A stretch of 39,236 nucleotides of DNA from NCBI GenBank assembly GCA_024305105.1, contig JAMWZA010000038.1, forward strand, positions 1 through 39,236. The letters run 5' to 3'. The notes under the pieces are model-generated. The model saw nothing but the letters and a program-made list of their open reading frames with translations. It did not search any database and was not told the DNA's origin. Source of the stretch: Marinoscillum sp. Lineage in GTDB: Bacteria > Bacteroidota > Bacteroidia > Cytophagales > Cyclobacteriaceae. Of this stretch, positions 7,366 to 14,926 are shown in pieces (within the stretch, counting starts at the first letter, position 1; the number at the start of each line of letters is the position of its first letter). The position numbers were made by a program, and so were the translations under genes.

Positions 7366-8456
7366 AGGTCAAGTTTGATTTTGTTGGCTGCTTCCTGTTT
7401 CTTTTCATCTATGATTTTCGCATAGACTTGGGTGGTCTTCAATTCCTTATGGCCTAAGAGCTTTGAGACTGTGTAAATATCAGTTCCTGCCGTAAGCTGC
7501 AAAGTGGCATAGGTATGACGGGCACAATGGAAAGTGATGGTTTTGGAGATACCAGCTTTCATCATCCATTGTTGCAATTTCAGGTTATGCCATGCAGAGT
7601 ATTTCAATCCTTTGAATACTCGCTCTTCTGGAGCTTGCCTTTCACCGAGCAAGCCAAAGGCTTGTTCTGAAATAGGGAGGGTTTCTGCTCCCTTGGTTTT
7701 CTTTTGTCTGAATCGGATGTAATACCCGTTATCATTTGAGTGCTGCACCTCTGACCAGAGTAGCTTATTAATGTCTGACCACCTCAGACCTGTAAGGCAT
7801 GAAAATATGAATGCCGTTTTCATCTGAGGTATTTCACATTCCGTATTGGCTGCTGCTTGAAGTTCCTCCAAAGTCAGAAATTCTCTTTCAGGTTCACCTT
7901 GTTTAAAGGCGTTAACTCCTTCACTTGGGTTGGTAGGTAGAATGCCGTCTTTCACTGCTTGCTTTAAAGCTGCTCGCAGCTTGTTAAAGTAGGAGTACTT
8001 AGAATTTTGAGATAGTTTCTGGTCACCATGTGCAATAGCCTTCTTATCAAGGTAGTATTTGAAATCCTGAATAAACTGTCGGTCAATATCTGAGAAGGAA
8101 ACCTCATAGGAACAGAAAGCCTTTAGATGTTTCAGCATACTTGTCCAATTGCCGTAATTGCCAGGGCTATCCTGCCTCTGGTTAGCCAGTAGCTCAATGT
8201 ATGCAAGGAAGCTGCCTTTCAATTTCTCATTATCTCTGAATCCATATACACCGTTTTGGATTTCGATTTGTCGCTGTGCTCTAATAGTCTCAGCCAATTG
8301 AAGGGTCTTTTTGTTAACTTCCTTTTCCTCTTTGGTCTTTGCATTGGGAGAAAGGTATAATTTGAGGTATTCCGTCTTCCTTTTCCCTTTGTGGTAGTAG
8401 TCGAGGTATAGACTGGTCTTGCCACCTTGATTGCGTTTTCTTAGTGTTACTTTCAT
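7362..8456 (-). CDS. Tyrosine recombinase (integrase) of the element
   Basis: A 364-residue phage-type integrase. It has an N-terminal arm-binding-like segment ([20 protein letters not shown]), a SAM-like core-binding domain (about 80-180) and a catalytic domain with all expected residues. These are R225 in TGLRWSDI, a lysine near 252-255, H310 and R313 in [10 protein letters not shown]336 in [11 protein letters not shown] and the nucleophile Y345 in VYAKI. It is full length for the family. It overlaps both neighbours by ATGA (8453-8456 and 7362-7365). Integration at the mnmE end about 590 bp away is inferred from proximity. Confidence 0.93.
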   Translation of the reverse strand: MKVTLRKRNQGGKTSLYLDYYHKGKRKTEYLKLYLSPNAKTKEEKEVNKKTLQLAETIRAQRQIEIQNGVYGFRDNEKLKGSFLAYIELLANQRQDSPGNYGNWTSMLKHLKAFCSYEVSFSDIDRQFIQDFKYYLDKKAIAHGDQKLSQNSKYSYFNKLRAALKQAVKDGILPTNPSEGVNAFKQGEPEREFLTLEELQAAANTECEIPQMKTAFIFSCLTGLRWSDINKLLWSEVQHSNDNGYYIRFRQKKTKGAETLPISEQAFGLLGERQAPEERVFKGLKYSAWHNLKLQQWMMKAGISKTITFHCARHTYATLQLTAGTDIYTVSKLLGHKELKTTQVYAKIIDEKKQEAANKIKLDL

Positions 8457-8806
8457 GCCTGAAACAGTTTTTCGATTTCTTCTCTCTTGATAATGGTTCG
8501 GCTCCCAATTTTTGCAGCTTGTATTTTTCCGTTCTTGATTTGACGGTACAGGGTCATTCTACTTGCTCCAAGTAGTTTGCAGGTTTCGGCAATACTTAGA
8601 AAGTCTTTGTCTTTGACTTGTTCCTGATTGTATTCCTGTTTCTGTACCGCAGTAGGGGCAATCTCCTGTACCTTCTGATCTCTCTTGCGTTTCTTGTAGG
8701 CACGCTTGGCACAGTTATCACCACAAAATTTGGTCACAGTAGTCTTGGCGATAAACTCAGTACCGCAATGCTGACAGATTTTGGGAACTCGAATGTTGCT
8801 GCTCAT
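8453..8806 (-). CDS. Zinc-finger plus HTH_17 protein ahead of the integrase
   Basis: A 117-residue protein with two parts. Residues about 10-40 form a small zinc finger with C11xxC14 and C28xxxxC33 spacing (ICQHCGTEF and [10 protein letters not shown]), followed by a basic stretch [11 protein letters not shown]. Residues about 68-115 form an excisionase-type HTH ([20 protein letters not shown], then [19 protein letters not shown]). It is the first gene of the int operon and overlaps int by ATGA. Position and fold suggest a recombination directionality factor or operon regulator. The five phased TGTATC-type repeats 26 bp upstream of its start codon are candidate binding sites. Confidence 0.85.
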   Translation of the reverse strand: MSSNIRVPKICQHCGTEFIAKTTVTKFCGDNCAKRAYKKRKRDQKVQEIAPTAVQKQEYNQEQVKDKDFLSIAETCKLLGASRMTLYRQIKNGKIQAAKIGSRTIIKREEIEKLFQA

Positions 8807-8831
8807 GGTGTTTCCTTTTTCGGCTTGTTTC

Positions 8832-8982
8832 TGTATCAGAGTGTATCCTTTTGTATCAGGATGTATCTCTATGTAACATTATCTCGCCTCTATCTTAAAA
8901 ATCTGTTGCTAACAACAAATATTGAGTGGTCAGCAACAAATTAGTAACGAAAGATACGAAAATATGGGCAAATTAGCAACAA
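8832..8982. promoter_or_regulatory. Helically phased TGTATC repeats and AGCAACAA sites near the element end
   Basis: TGTATC starts at 8832, 8842, 8852 and 8862, and TGTAAC at 8872, so five near-identical hexamers are spaced exactly 10 bp apart. This places them on one face of the helix. Further out, AGCAACAA occurs at 8932-8939 and 8975-8982, with a related inverted copy (TGTTGCT, 8904-8910). The block lies between the int operon start (8806) and the mnmE end (9049). Arm-type integrase sites and excisionase sites are typically arranged like this, so the region is read as the regulatory and recombination arm of the element. No experiment-like evidence can be derived from sequence alone. Confidence 0.6.
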
Positions 8983-9039
8983 GTAAAGGAAGGAAAAACA
9001 GCTTAAATGATAGTAAAAGAAGTGTTTAGCGTACTATAT

Positions 9040-9066
9040 GAAAAGTAATTACTTTCCGATACAAAA
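9040..9066. other. Probable attachment site at the mnmE 3' end
   Basis: Read on the mnmE strand, the last 18 bases of the gene are TTTTGTATCGGAAAGTAA (9066-9049). They encode the conserved FCIGK end and stop. As remembered, SGI1 uses the 18-bp trmE end TTCTGTATTGGTAAGTAA, which matches at 15 of 18 positions, although much of that is forced by the shared protein end. An 18-bp near-palindrome with one mismatch (9040-9057) is centred at the stop codon and could hold the strand exchange points. The partner repeat at the other end of the element must lie outside the window. Confidence 0.55.
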
Positions 9067-10407
9067 CTTACTAAAAATGTTATCTAACAAATCCTCTGTG
9101 GTGATCTCTCCAGTTAGTTCTCCCAGGTGATGTAGGGAGTTTCGGATGTCCATAGCCACAAAGTCATTGGTTACTTCATTATCGATACCCGTAATGACCC
9201 GGTCCAGTGCTTCGTTGGTTTGTATCAGACTTTCATAATGGCGCAGGTTGGTGACGATGGTGTTGCCCGTTTTGAAATCATCCAGAGAAACCAGCTCCTT
9301 TAGAGCATCTTTCAGGTTTTCGAGATTCTCTTTCTGACTGGCAGAGATGAGCAACGCATTTTCCTGGCTTACTAACTCTTGAATATCTGGTTTGGCTTGA
9401 TCCATTTTATTGCCTACGAGCAAGTAGGGGACTTTCAGGTCTTTGAGATACCCCAGCTGCTGTTGCACTTCGTCAGCAGTATCGTGAATCAGATCGATCA
9501 GGTAAATGATGACGGAAGCATCCTTCATTTTGGCATACGTGCGTTCCACACCGATGGCTTCTACCTTGTCTTCTGTTGTACGAATTCCAGCCGTATCGGT
9601 AAACCGGAAGGCTATGCCGTCTACATTGATCACATCTTCGATCACGTCACGTGTCGTTCCCGGGATATCAGAGACGATTGCCTTCTCCTCATTGAGAAGT
9701 GCGTTAAGTAAAGTAGACTTTCCGGCATTGGGTTTACCCGCAATAACCGTTGGAATCCCATTCTTGATGGCGTTACCCAGCGTAAAGCTCTCAGTAAGTC
9801 GAGCGATTAAGGACTTGAGATGGTTAATGAGTTTTTTTAGATCTGCTCTACTGGCAAACTCCACGTCTTCTTCCCCAAAGTCCAGCTCCAGCTCAATCAT
9901 GGAAGCAAAATGCACCAACTCTTCACGCAGTTTTTTGATTTCCTGGGAAAATCCGCCACGCATCTGGTTCATAGCAGCACTGTGCATGGATTCGTTTTCA
10001 GAGGCGATGAGGTCAGCTACTGCTTCGGCTTGTGCCAAATCGAAACGGCCATTGATGAACGCTCGTTGAGTGAATTCACCGGGTTTGGCCAATCGGGCTC
10101 CTTTCCTTAGGAGTAGCTTGATCAATTGCTGGATGATAAATTGGCTACCATGACAGGAAATTTCGATGACGTCCTCTTTGGTGTAAGAGTTGGGTCCTTT
10201 AAACATAGAAATCAGGACTTCATCTACAATCGTGTCTTCATCTCTAATAGTCCCCAGGTGGATTGTATGGCTTTTTACAGTCGTTAAATCCTTCCCTTTG
10301 AAAACCGTATTGACGATTTCTATGGTTTTGGCTCCTGAAACCCTAATTACTCCTATGGCACCAACACCCGGAGGAGTGGCCAGTGCTACTATAGTGTCCA
10401 ATATCAT
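9049..10407 (-). CDS. mnmE: tRNA uridine-5-carboxymethylaminomethyl(34) synthesis GTPase MnmE
   Basis: A 452-residue GTPase that, with MnmG, modifies the wobble uridine of several tRNAs. The N-terminal folate-binding domain (1-118) starts MILDTIVALATPPGVGAIGV. The helical domain surrounds an inserted G domain with G1 GKPNAGKST (224-232), TTRD (251-254), DTAG (271-274) and NKMD. The protein ends FSKFCIGK with the catalytically important Cys (C449). The gene is intact despite the adjacent element, because the insertion keeps or restores the coding end. A TAACTTTG motif (10419-10412) ends four bases before the ATG, which would give a very short or absent leader if it is the promoter; no matching -33 was seen. 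A downstream chromosomal partner cannot be seen because the element intervenes. Confidence 0.97.
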   Translation of the reverse strand: MILDTIVALATPPGVGAIGVIRVSGAKTIEIVNTVFKGKDLTTVKSHTIHLGTIRDEDTIVDEVLISMFKGPNSYTKEDVIEISCHGSQFIIQQLIKLLLRKGARLAKPGEFTQRAFINGRFDLAQAEAVADLIASENESMHSAAMNQMRGGFSQEIKKLREELVHFASMIELELDFGEEDVEFASRADLKKLINHLKSLIARLTESFTLGNAIKNGIPTVIAGKPNAGKSTLLNALLNEEKAIVSDIPGTTRDVIEDVINVDGIAFRFTDTAGIRTTEDKVEAIGVERTYAKMKDASVIIYLIDLIHDTADEVQQQLGYLKDLKVPYLLVGNKMDQAKPDIQELVSQENALLISASQKENLENLKDALKELVSLDDFKTGNTIVTNLRHYESLIQTNEALDRVITGIDNEVTNDFVAMDIRNSLHHLGELTGEITTEDLLDNIFSKFCIGK

Positions 10408-10472
10408 GTGGCAAAGTTAAGTCGAAGAGTCAAGAAGTGAGCTTCAACCACCTCCAAACCCTAAAGTTCAAG

Positions 10473-10830
10473 AGGGTTTCTTTTAAAGGAAGATTTCTCC
10501 TGTGTCAAAATGACAGTGAGGGGATGTAATAAGTGCAAGTAACCCCATGAAGAACTGATTCCAAAATAAACAATCAGATGCGCTAAAACTGGTATTCTTT
10601 CGAAGAGAAGACAACGACAATCCTATCACATTCAGGGTTTCTTTTAAAGGAGGATTTCTCCTTTGTCGAAATGACAGTGAGTGGATGGAATAAGTGCAAG
10701 CAACCCTATGAAGAACTGATTCCAAAACAAATGATCAGATCCGCTAAATCAGGTATTCTCACGAAGAGGAGTCTACGACCAAACGATCACATTCGGTGAT
10801 CTATTAAAGGAAGATTTCTCCAGTGTCCAA
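10473..10830. repeat. 161-bp imperfect tandem repeats in a gene-free stretch
   Basis: The 592-bp gap 10408-10999 has no convincing gene. Copy 1 runs 10473-10633, copy 2 runs 10634-10794, and a partial copy 3 starts at 10795 and fades near 10830, giving an exact 161-bp period. All share a core like TTTAAAGGAAGATTTCTCC followed by GTC and AAATGACAG in the first two. Copies 1 and 2 also share AAGAACTGATTCCAAAA and the end ATCACATTC. A short open frame on the minus strand (10725-10483) consists only of repeat sequence and is not counted as a gene. The remaining 10831-10999 should hold the promoter of the helicase gene; only a weak palindrome near 10962-10980 was noticed. Confidence 0.85.
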
Positions 10831-10999
10831 AAGACCGGTCGGCAGAGGCAATGTTTAAAGCGTTAACTAAACGACATTGGAAAACAAATGGGAAAAGACG
10901 AGTCATTTTCTGTGGAATTGATCATCCGACTTCCCAAATTCGCACCTGATAACAGGAGCTGCGATTCTCAAATCGTCGCCTCTGGATTGAACTTGCTAT

Positions 11000-13900
11000 A
11001 TGAAGTTATTGGAGAAAATCGATAAGCAGATTGGTAAACTTCCCTCAGTGATAAAGACCCGGGGACAGGGAATTTATAATGCCAGCTGGGTAGAAGCTAC
11101 TTACTATGATATTGGTGAGGGAGCATTTAAATTTGAGGTGAAAGGCAAGGTGGAGTCATTCTATTTGGTAAATATAGACTTCACATCTACCCAGGTAGAC
11201 ACCAGCTGCGAATGTGTATACTACCACAATGAAGGAGAGTGTAAACACATTGCCGCCTGTCTCTATTTTCTCAAAATACACCTTGGTGCCGAGGAATATG
11301 ATCAGTCCGTGAGCCAAAAGAGGATTCAGCAACCCATTCGAGTAATGCCAACGGATGACATCCTTGATCCGGACACTCTATTAAAACCACTGATTACCCC
11401 GCATCGAAAAGAAGACTATGACTATAAGGTATCGCTTCTCTCTGATGAGCTTAAAGCGGTGCTTAGCACGAGGTGGAACTTTATGAACCAAGATGAGGTG
11501 GTTGTAGGAGTCAAGTGGCGTGATGGAGCTTACTGGCTGGCCTGCAGTGACAAGACCTGCAATGACAATTGCCACCATATTCAATGGCTGATAGCTTATA
11601 TCCTCCGTTTTCGAACCCTCAATCTACTGAAGGATTTGAGGAAAGAGGCTTTTGATCAAAGAAACGAGAACTATATTTTTCAGACAGGAGTGGTTCTCCA
11701 TCAGGGAGAGCACATAGAAGATTTGCTGGACACGTATGTGGTGGGTGAGGAAATAAGGCATTATCCGAAAGGACGTCTCCAGGGATTACTTCACGTAGAC
11801 AGGGTGGCACGATTTCTTCAGGAGGATGTGATCAGCCACATAAGTGAACTACAGCAAAAAGAAGAACTTTTGGTGGGTGGATTGTCAGAGGAGAGTGATG
11901 ATCAACGGATTCCTGCATTTGTTTGGGCACTCAACACAGAAGACTATGCACTTGCTCGCATAGTTGGTGTTAAGGGTAAACCCAATAAAGCCATGAATAA
12001 GATCTCCAGTCATTTACAGGTGTTGAAAAACCCAGGTGACAAGTCGCTCGTCGAAGGGGCTAATGTTGAAGAGGCATACTACGGAAAAGAAAAACTCAAT
12101 TCGATCGCAGCATTAGATAAGCAGCGCCATCAAATAGGCGAGATGTTTCGTTTACTCAATGCCTTCTTTGTAGCGTCGTCCAATACACTGCACTACCAGT
12201 ATCGAATTGATGGAGAACACTTCGGTGTTTCTGTAGAAGATTTTAGACTATCGGAACTCAACCCGATCGCTTATCTGGAACGAGAGGTCAAGTTGACGTT
12301 TAGGCTCTTTCGGGAAGACGAGTTGTTTACACTCAAAGCTTATCTGGAGACGACAAAACACGGGTTGCTGGAGGTAGGCGATCATTTGGAGCTTTATGAT
12401 CAAATGCTGATTCTGTACAAAGGGGATGAGCTTTATTTGATCAACTCGATGAAAGAGGCTACAGCCCTAAACGGCCTTTTTAAAACCAGTGTTTTCAGGA
12501 CATCCGCCAAAGAATTACCTTCTTTTATGGAGGAGATTGTCTATCCTTTGGCGTCACAGTTTCCATGTGCGATAGATGATGATATTCCAGGTATTTTGTA
12601 TGACGAAATGAAGGCTATAGAGAAGCGCGTATATTTTTCAGAGTTGAATCACTTTGTGATGATAAGGCCAGTGGTGCTTTATGAAGGTGATCGGGAGGTT
12701 AATGTGATGGAGGATCATGAAGTCATGGAGCAGCAAGGTGATGATTATGTCGTCTACGAACGTGACAGTGATGGTGAACGGGAGTTTTTGGATTCTGTAG
12801 CCGCTTTGCATCCTTCCTTTCAGGCCAACACGCAGCAATCGTTCTTTCATTTGTCTTACAAAGAGCTAGTAAAAGGACATTGGTTTTTGCACGCCGTGGA
12901 TCAGCTCAAGGCGACTGATGTGAAGATTTATGGACTGAACGAATTGAAAAATCTGAAATTCTCTCCGCACAAACCTACCGTGAATCTGAGCTACAAGTCC
13001 AATCAGGATTGGTTCGAGACAGACATACAACTAGCCTTTGGTACGACCAAGGTAAAAATCAGGGACATTCAAAAAACGATACAAAGAGGAAGTGCTTATG
13101 TGGAGCTGACTGATGGCACACTAGGAGTTTTGCCTGAAGAGTGGTTGAAAAAGTTTGGTAAAATATTTAGGACAGCCAATGTGGAAAAAGGGTCGGTTCG
13201 CATTGCCAAGTCCAACTTCAATGCAGTGGATGATCTGGTAACCGAAGTGGATCACCCGGTAATTTTTCAAGAGATCAGGGAGAAGAAGGCCAAGCTGGAA
13301 GCTTTTTCTAGCATACAAGAGGTCAGCAAGCCTAAGGTTCTCAGAGCAGAGCTCAGGGACTATCAGCAAGCCGGCCTCAACTGGCTTAATTTTTTACGGG
13401 AATATGGCTGGGGCGGTATACTTGCAGATGATATGGGGTTGGGTAAAACCCTTCAGGCACTGGCGTTGATTTGTCTGGAACTTGAGCAGAATCCCAATAG
13501 GCCAAATCTGGTAATCGCTCCTACGACATTGTTGTTTAACTGGAAAGCCGAGATTGAAAAGTTCGCTCCGGAACTTGACTATTTCATTCATCATGGCCAG
13601 CGCTATGACAGTCCGGAAGATTTCAAAAATCATCAGGTGGTGCTTACCAGTTACGGTATTGCTGTCAATGACATTGCTCTACTAGATAAAATTGATTTTA
13701 ATCTGATTATTGCTGATGAGTCGCAGGCCATTAAAAACCTGAATTCCAAACGTCATAAGGCGCTTATAAAGCTAAAGGGAAGGGTGAAGTTGGCCATGTC
13801 CGGTACGCCGATCGAAAACAATATCTATGAACTTTATGCCCAGATGCAGTTTGTGAATCCTGGCTTCTTTCAAGGAGTGTCTGCGTTTAAGGAACACTAT

Positions 13901-14737
13901 GCTTCAGCAATAGAACGGGACATTAATCCGGATTTGATTGTAGAATTACGAAAAAAAATCAAACCGTTTATCCTCCGTAGAACTAAAGAGGAGGTGTTGA
14001 AGGAACTACCAGAAAAGACCGAAGAATACCTCTACTGCGAGATGTCCCCTGGTCAGCGCAAAGTCTATAACGCCTTTCGCAATGAGTACAGGGATTACCT
14101 CATGCAGAAATTTGACGATGAGGGGATGGAGAAATCACAGATGTATGTACTGGAGGGGCTCACGCGCTTGCGCCAGATATGTGACAGCCCGCAGCTTATT
14201 TCGCGTGAAGGAATCACGGAAACCAGTTCAGCCAAATTAGATGAGTTGGTTCAGCATGTCAGGGAAAAAACCGGTCAGCACAAGATTCTGGTGTTTTCAC
14301 AATTTGTGAAAATGCTGAAGCTGGTAGAAGAGGCTTTCATCAAGGAAGGGATAGCTTATGAATACCTGGATGGGAAAACTTCCCTAAAACATCGGGAGGA
14401 ACGAGTGAACCGGTTCCAGCAGGATGCCGACTGCCGCGTTTTTCTCATTAGTCTTAAAGCCGGAGGTACCGGACTTAACCTCACTTCTGCTGATTATGTG
14501 TACATTCTCGATCCATGGTGGAACCCTGCCGTAGAAAATCAGGCCATCGACCGATGTTACCGTATGGGTCAGAAAAAAAGTGTGTTTGCATACAGAATGA
14601 TCTGCAAGGACAGTGTTGAGGAGAAAATTATCGCCCTTCAGAATCGCAAAAGAACACTTTCAAGTGAAATCGTAGGCCAGGGTGAAGGGGTGATGAAGCA
14701 GCTAAGTAGATCCGATATAGAAGAACTGTTTAGTTAG
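11000..14737 (+). CDS. SWIM zinc-finger SNF2-family DEAD/DEAH helicase
   Basis: A 1245-residue protein. A SWIM finger is seen near the N-terminus (C70, C72, C81, H83 in SCECVYYHNEGECKHIAAC). The middle 600 residues are a poorly marked region typical of bacterial SNF2 proteins. The SNF2 ATPase lies at about 770-1245 with motif I DDMGLGKT (K816), motif II DESQAIKN, motif III LAMSGTPIENN, and C-terminal motifs LKAGGTGLNLTSADYVYILD and QAIDRCYRMGQ. Such proteins are DNA-dependent ATPases that remodel nucleoprotein or displace RNA polymerase; the target here is unknown. It stands alone on the plus strand, divergent from mnmE across the tandem repeats. It carries no nuclease domain. Confidence 0.93.
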   Translation: MKLLEKIDKQIGKLPSVIKTRGQGIYNASWVEATYYDIGEGAFKFEVKGKVESFYLVNIDFTSTQVDTSCECVYYHNEGECKHIAACLYFLKIHLGAEEYDQSVSQKRIQQPIRVMPTDDILDPDTLLKPLITPHRKEDYDYKVSLLSDELKAVLSTRWNFMNQDEVVVGVKWRDGAYWLACSDKTCNDNCHHIQWLIAYILRFRTLNLLKDLRKEAFDQRNENYIFQTGVVLHQGEHIEDLLDTYVVGEEIRHYPKGRLQGLLHVDRVARFLQEDVISHISELQQKEELLVGGLSEESDDQRIPAFVWALNTEDYALARIVGVKGKPNKAMNKISSHLQVLKNPGDKSLVEGANVEEAYYGKEKLNSIAALDKQRHQIGEMFRLLNAFFVASSNTLHYQYRIDGEHFGVSVEDFRLSELNPIAYLEREVKLTFRLFREDELFTLKAYLETTKHGLLEVGDHLELYDQMLILYKGDELYLINSMKEATALNGLFKTSVFRTSAKELPSFMEEIVYPLASQFPCAIDDDIPGILYDEMKAIEKRVYFSELNHFVMIRPVVLYEGDREVNVMEDHEVMEQQGDDYVVYERDSDGEREFLDSVAALHPSFQANTQQSFFHLSYKELVKGHWFLHAVDQLKATDVKIYGLNELKNLKFSPHKPTVNLSYKSNQDWFETDIQLAFGTTKVKIRDIQKTIQRGSAYVELTDGTLGVLPEEWLKKFGKIFRTANVEKGSVRIAKSNFNAVDDLVTEVDHPVIFQEIREKKAKLEAFSSIQEVSKPKVLRAELRDYQQAGLNWLNFLREYGWGGILADDMGLGKTLQALALICLELEQNPNRPNLVIAPTTLLFNWKAEIEKFAPELDYFIHHGQRYDSPEDFKNHQVVLTSYGIAVNDIALLDKIDFNLIIADESQAIKNLNSKRHKALIKLKGRVKLAMSGTPIENNIYELYAQMQFVNPGFFQGVSAFKEHYASAIERDINPDLIVELRKKIKPFILRRTKEEVLKELPEKTEEYLYCEMSPGQRKVYNAFRNEYRDYLMQKFDDEGMEKSQMYVLEGLTRLRQICDSPQLISREGITETSSAKLDELVQHVREKTGQHKILVFSQFVKMLKLVEEAFIKEGIAYEYLDGKTSLKHREERVNRFQQDADCRVFLISLKAGGTGLNLTSADYVYILDPWWNPAVENQAIDRCYRMGQKKSVFAYRMICKDSVEEKIIALQNRKRTLSSEIVGQGEGVMKQLSRSDIEELFS

Positions 14738-14740
14738 GGC

Positions 14741-14775
14741 CTGCTGAAAAACGCTTGTGTAATGTTTTTCTGCAG
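14741..14775 (+). terminator. Stem-loop just after the SNF2 helicase gene
   Basis: Four bases after the stop codon, CTGCTGAAAAAC (14741-14752) pairs with GTTTTTCTGCAG (14764-14775) with one mismatch in 12 and an 11-nt loop. There is no T tail after it, so it is either a weak terminator or an mRNA-stabilizing hairpin. Confidence 0.45.
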
Positions 14776-14797
14776 TCCCCAGTTAAGCTCATGATCT

Positions 14798-14824
14798 TGC
14801 CATTTCGACGTAGGAGAAATCTCA
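14798..14824. repeat. Dispersed intergenic repeat related to the 161-bp repeat core
   Basis: TGCCATTTCGACGTAGGAGAAATCTC is, on the minus strand, a relative of the core of the tandem repeats near 10490-10520 and 10650-10676 (AGATTTCTCC, then GTCgAAATGaCA). It lies in the convergent gap between the helicase and the tamL gene. Similar motifs are common between genes in Bacteroidota, suggesting a REP-like family. Confidence 0.6.
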
Positions 14825-14926
14825 CTCTTTATGAAACTGAACCCTTTTGGCCAGTAAGATCTCTCATTCTTCGAGGTATCATTCTTAACTTTATTGATCC
14901 GAAATTAACCCCAAATTATATCCGGG

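Larger units (their letters stand above)
1..9066. mobile_element. Integrative element (right part) inserted at the 3' end of mnmE
   Basis: Nine minus-strand genes form a coherent Bacteroidota integrative or mobilizable element: HTH, tyrosine recombinase, unknown protein, two excisionase-like HTH proteins, VirE_N primase-like protein, PriCT-2/DUF3987 protein, and a XRE-Argonaute cargo. The element ends where the mnmE stop codon begins. The int operon is the last module before this boundary, as expected for an element whose recombinase sits next to its attachment site. No second copy of the mnmE end was seen inside the window, so the left end lies before position 1. No relaxase or conjugation genes are visible, so whether it is conjugative, mobilizable or immobile cannot be told. 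The boundary is inferred from gene content and the mnmE end, not from a compared empty site. Confidence 0.75.

Noticed and set aside
9040-9066. tRNA gene as attachment site
   Set aside because: No tRNA-like cloverleaf was seen near the boundary; the site is the mnmE coding end.
9506-10069. 187-aa plus-strand open frame opposite mnmE
   Set aside because: The Ser/Ala-rich composition is the usual antisense shadow of a conserved gene; mnmE is unambiguous.
10483-10725. 80-aa open frame on the minus strand
   Set aside because: It consists entirely of the 161-bp tandem repeats and repeats its own sequence; there is no protein family likeness.
10473-10830. CRISPR array
   Set aside because: The 161-bp period has no short identical repeats with unique spacers, and no cas genes are present.
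11000-14737. SNF2 helicase as the DdmD-like partner of the Argonaute
   Set aside because: It lies outside the element beyond mnmE, on the other strand, and has a SWIM finger and SNF2 motifs but no nuclease domain.
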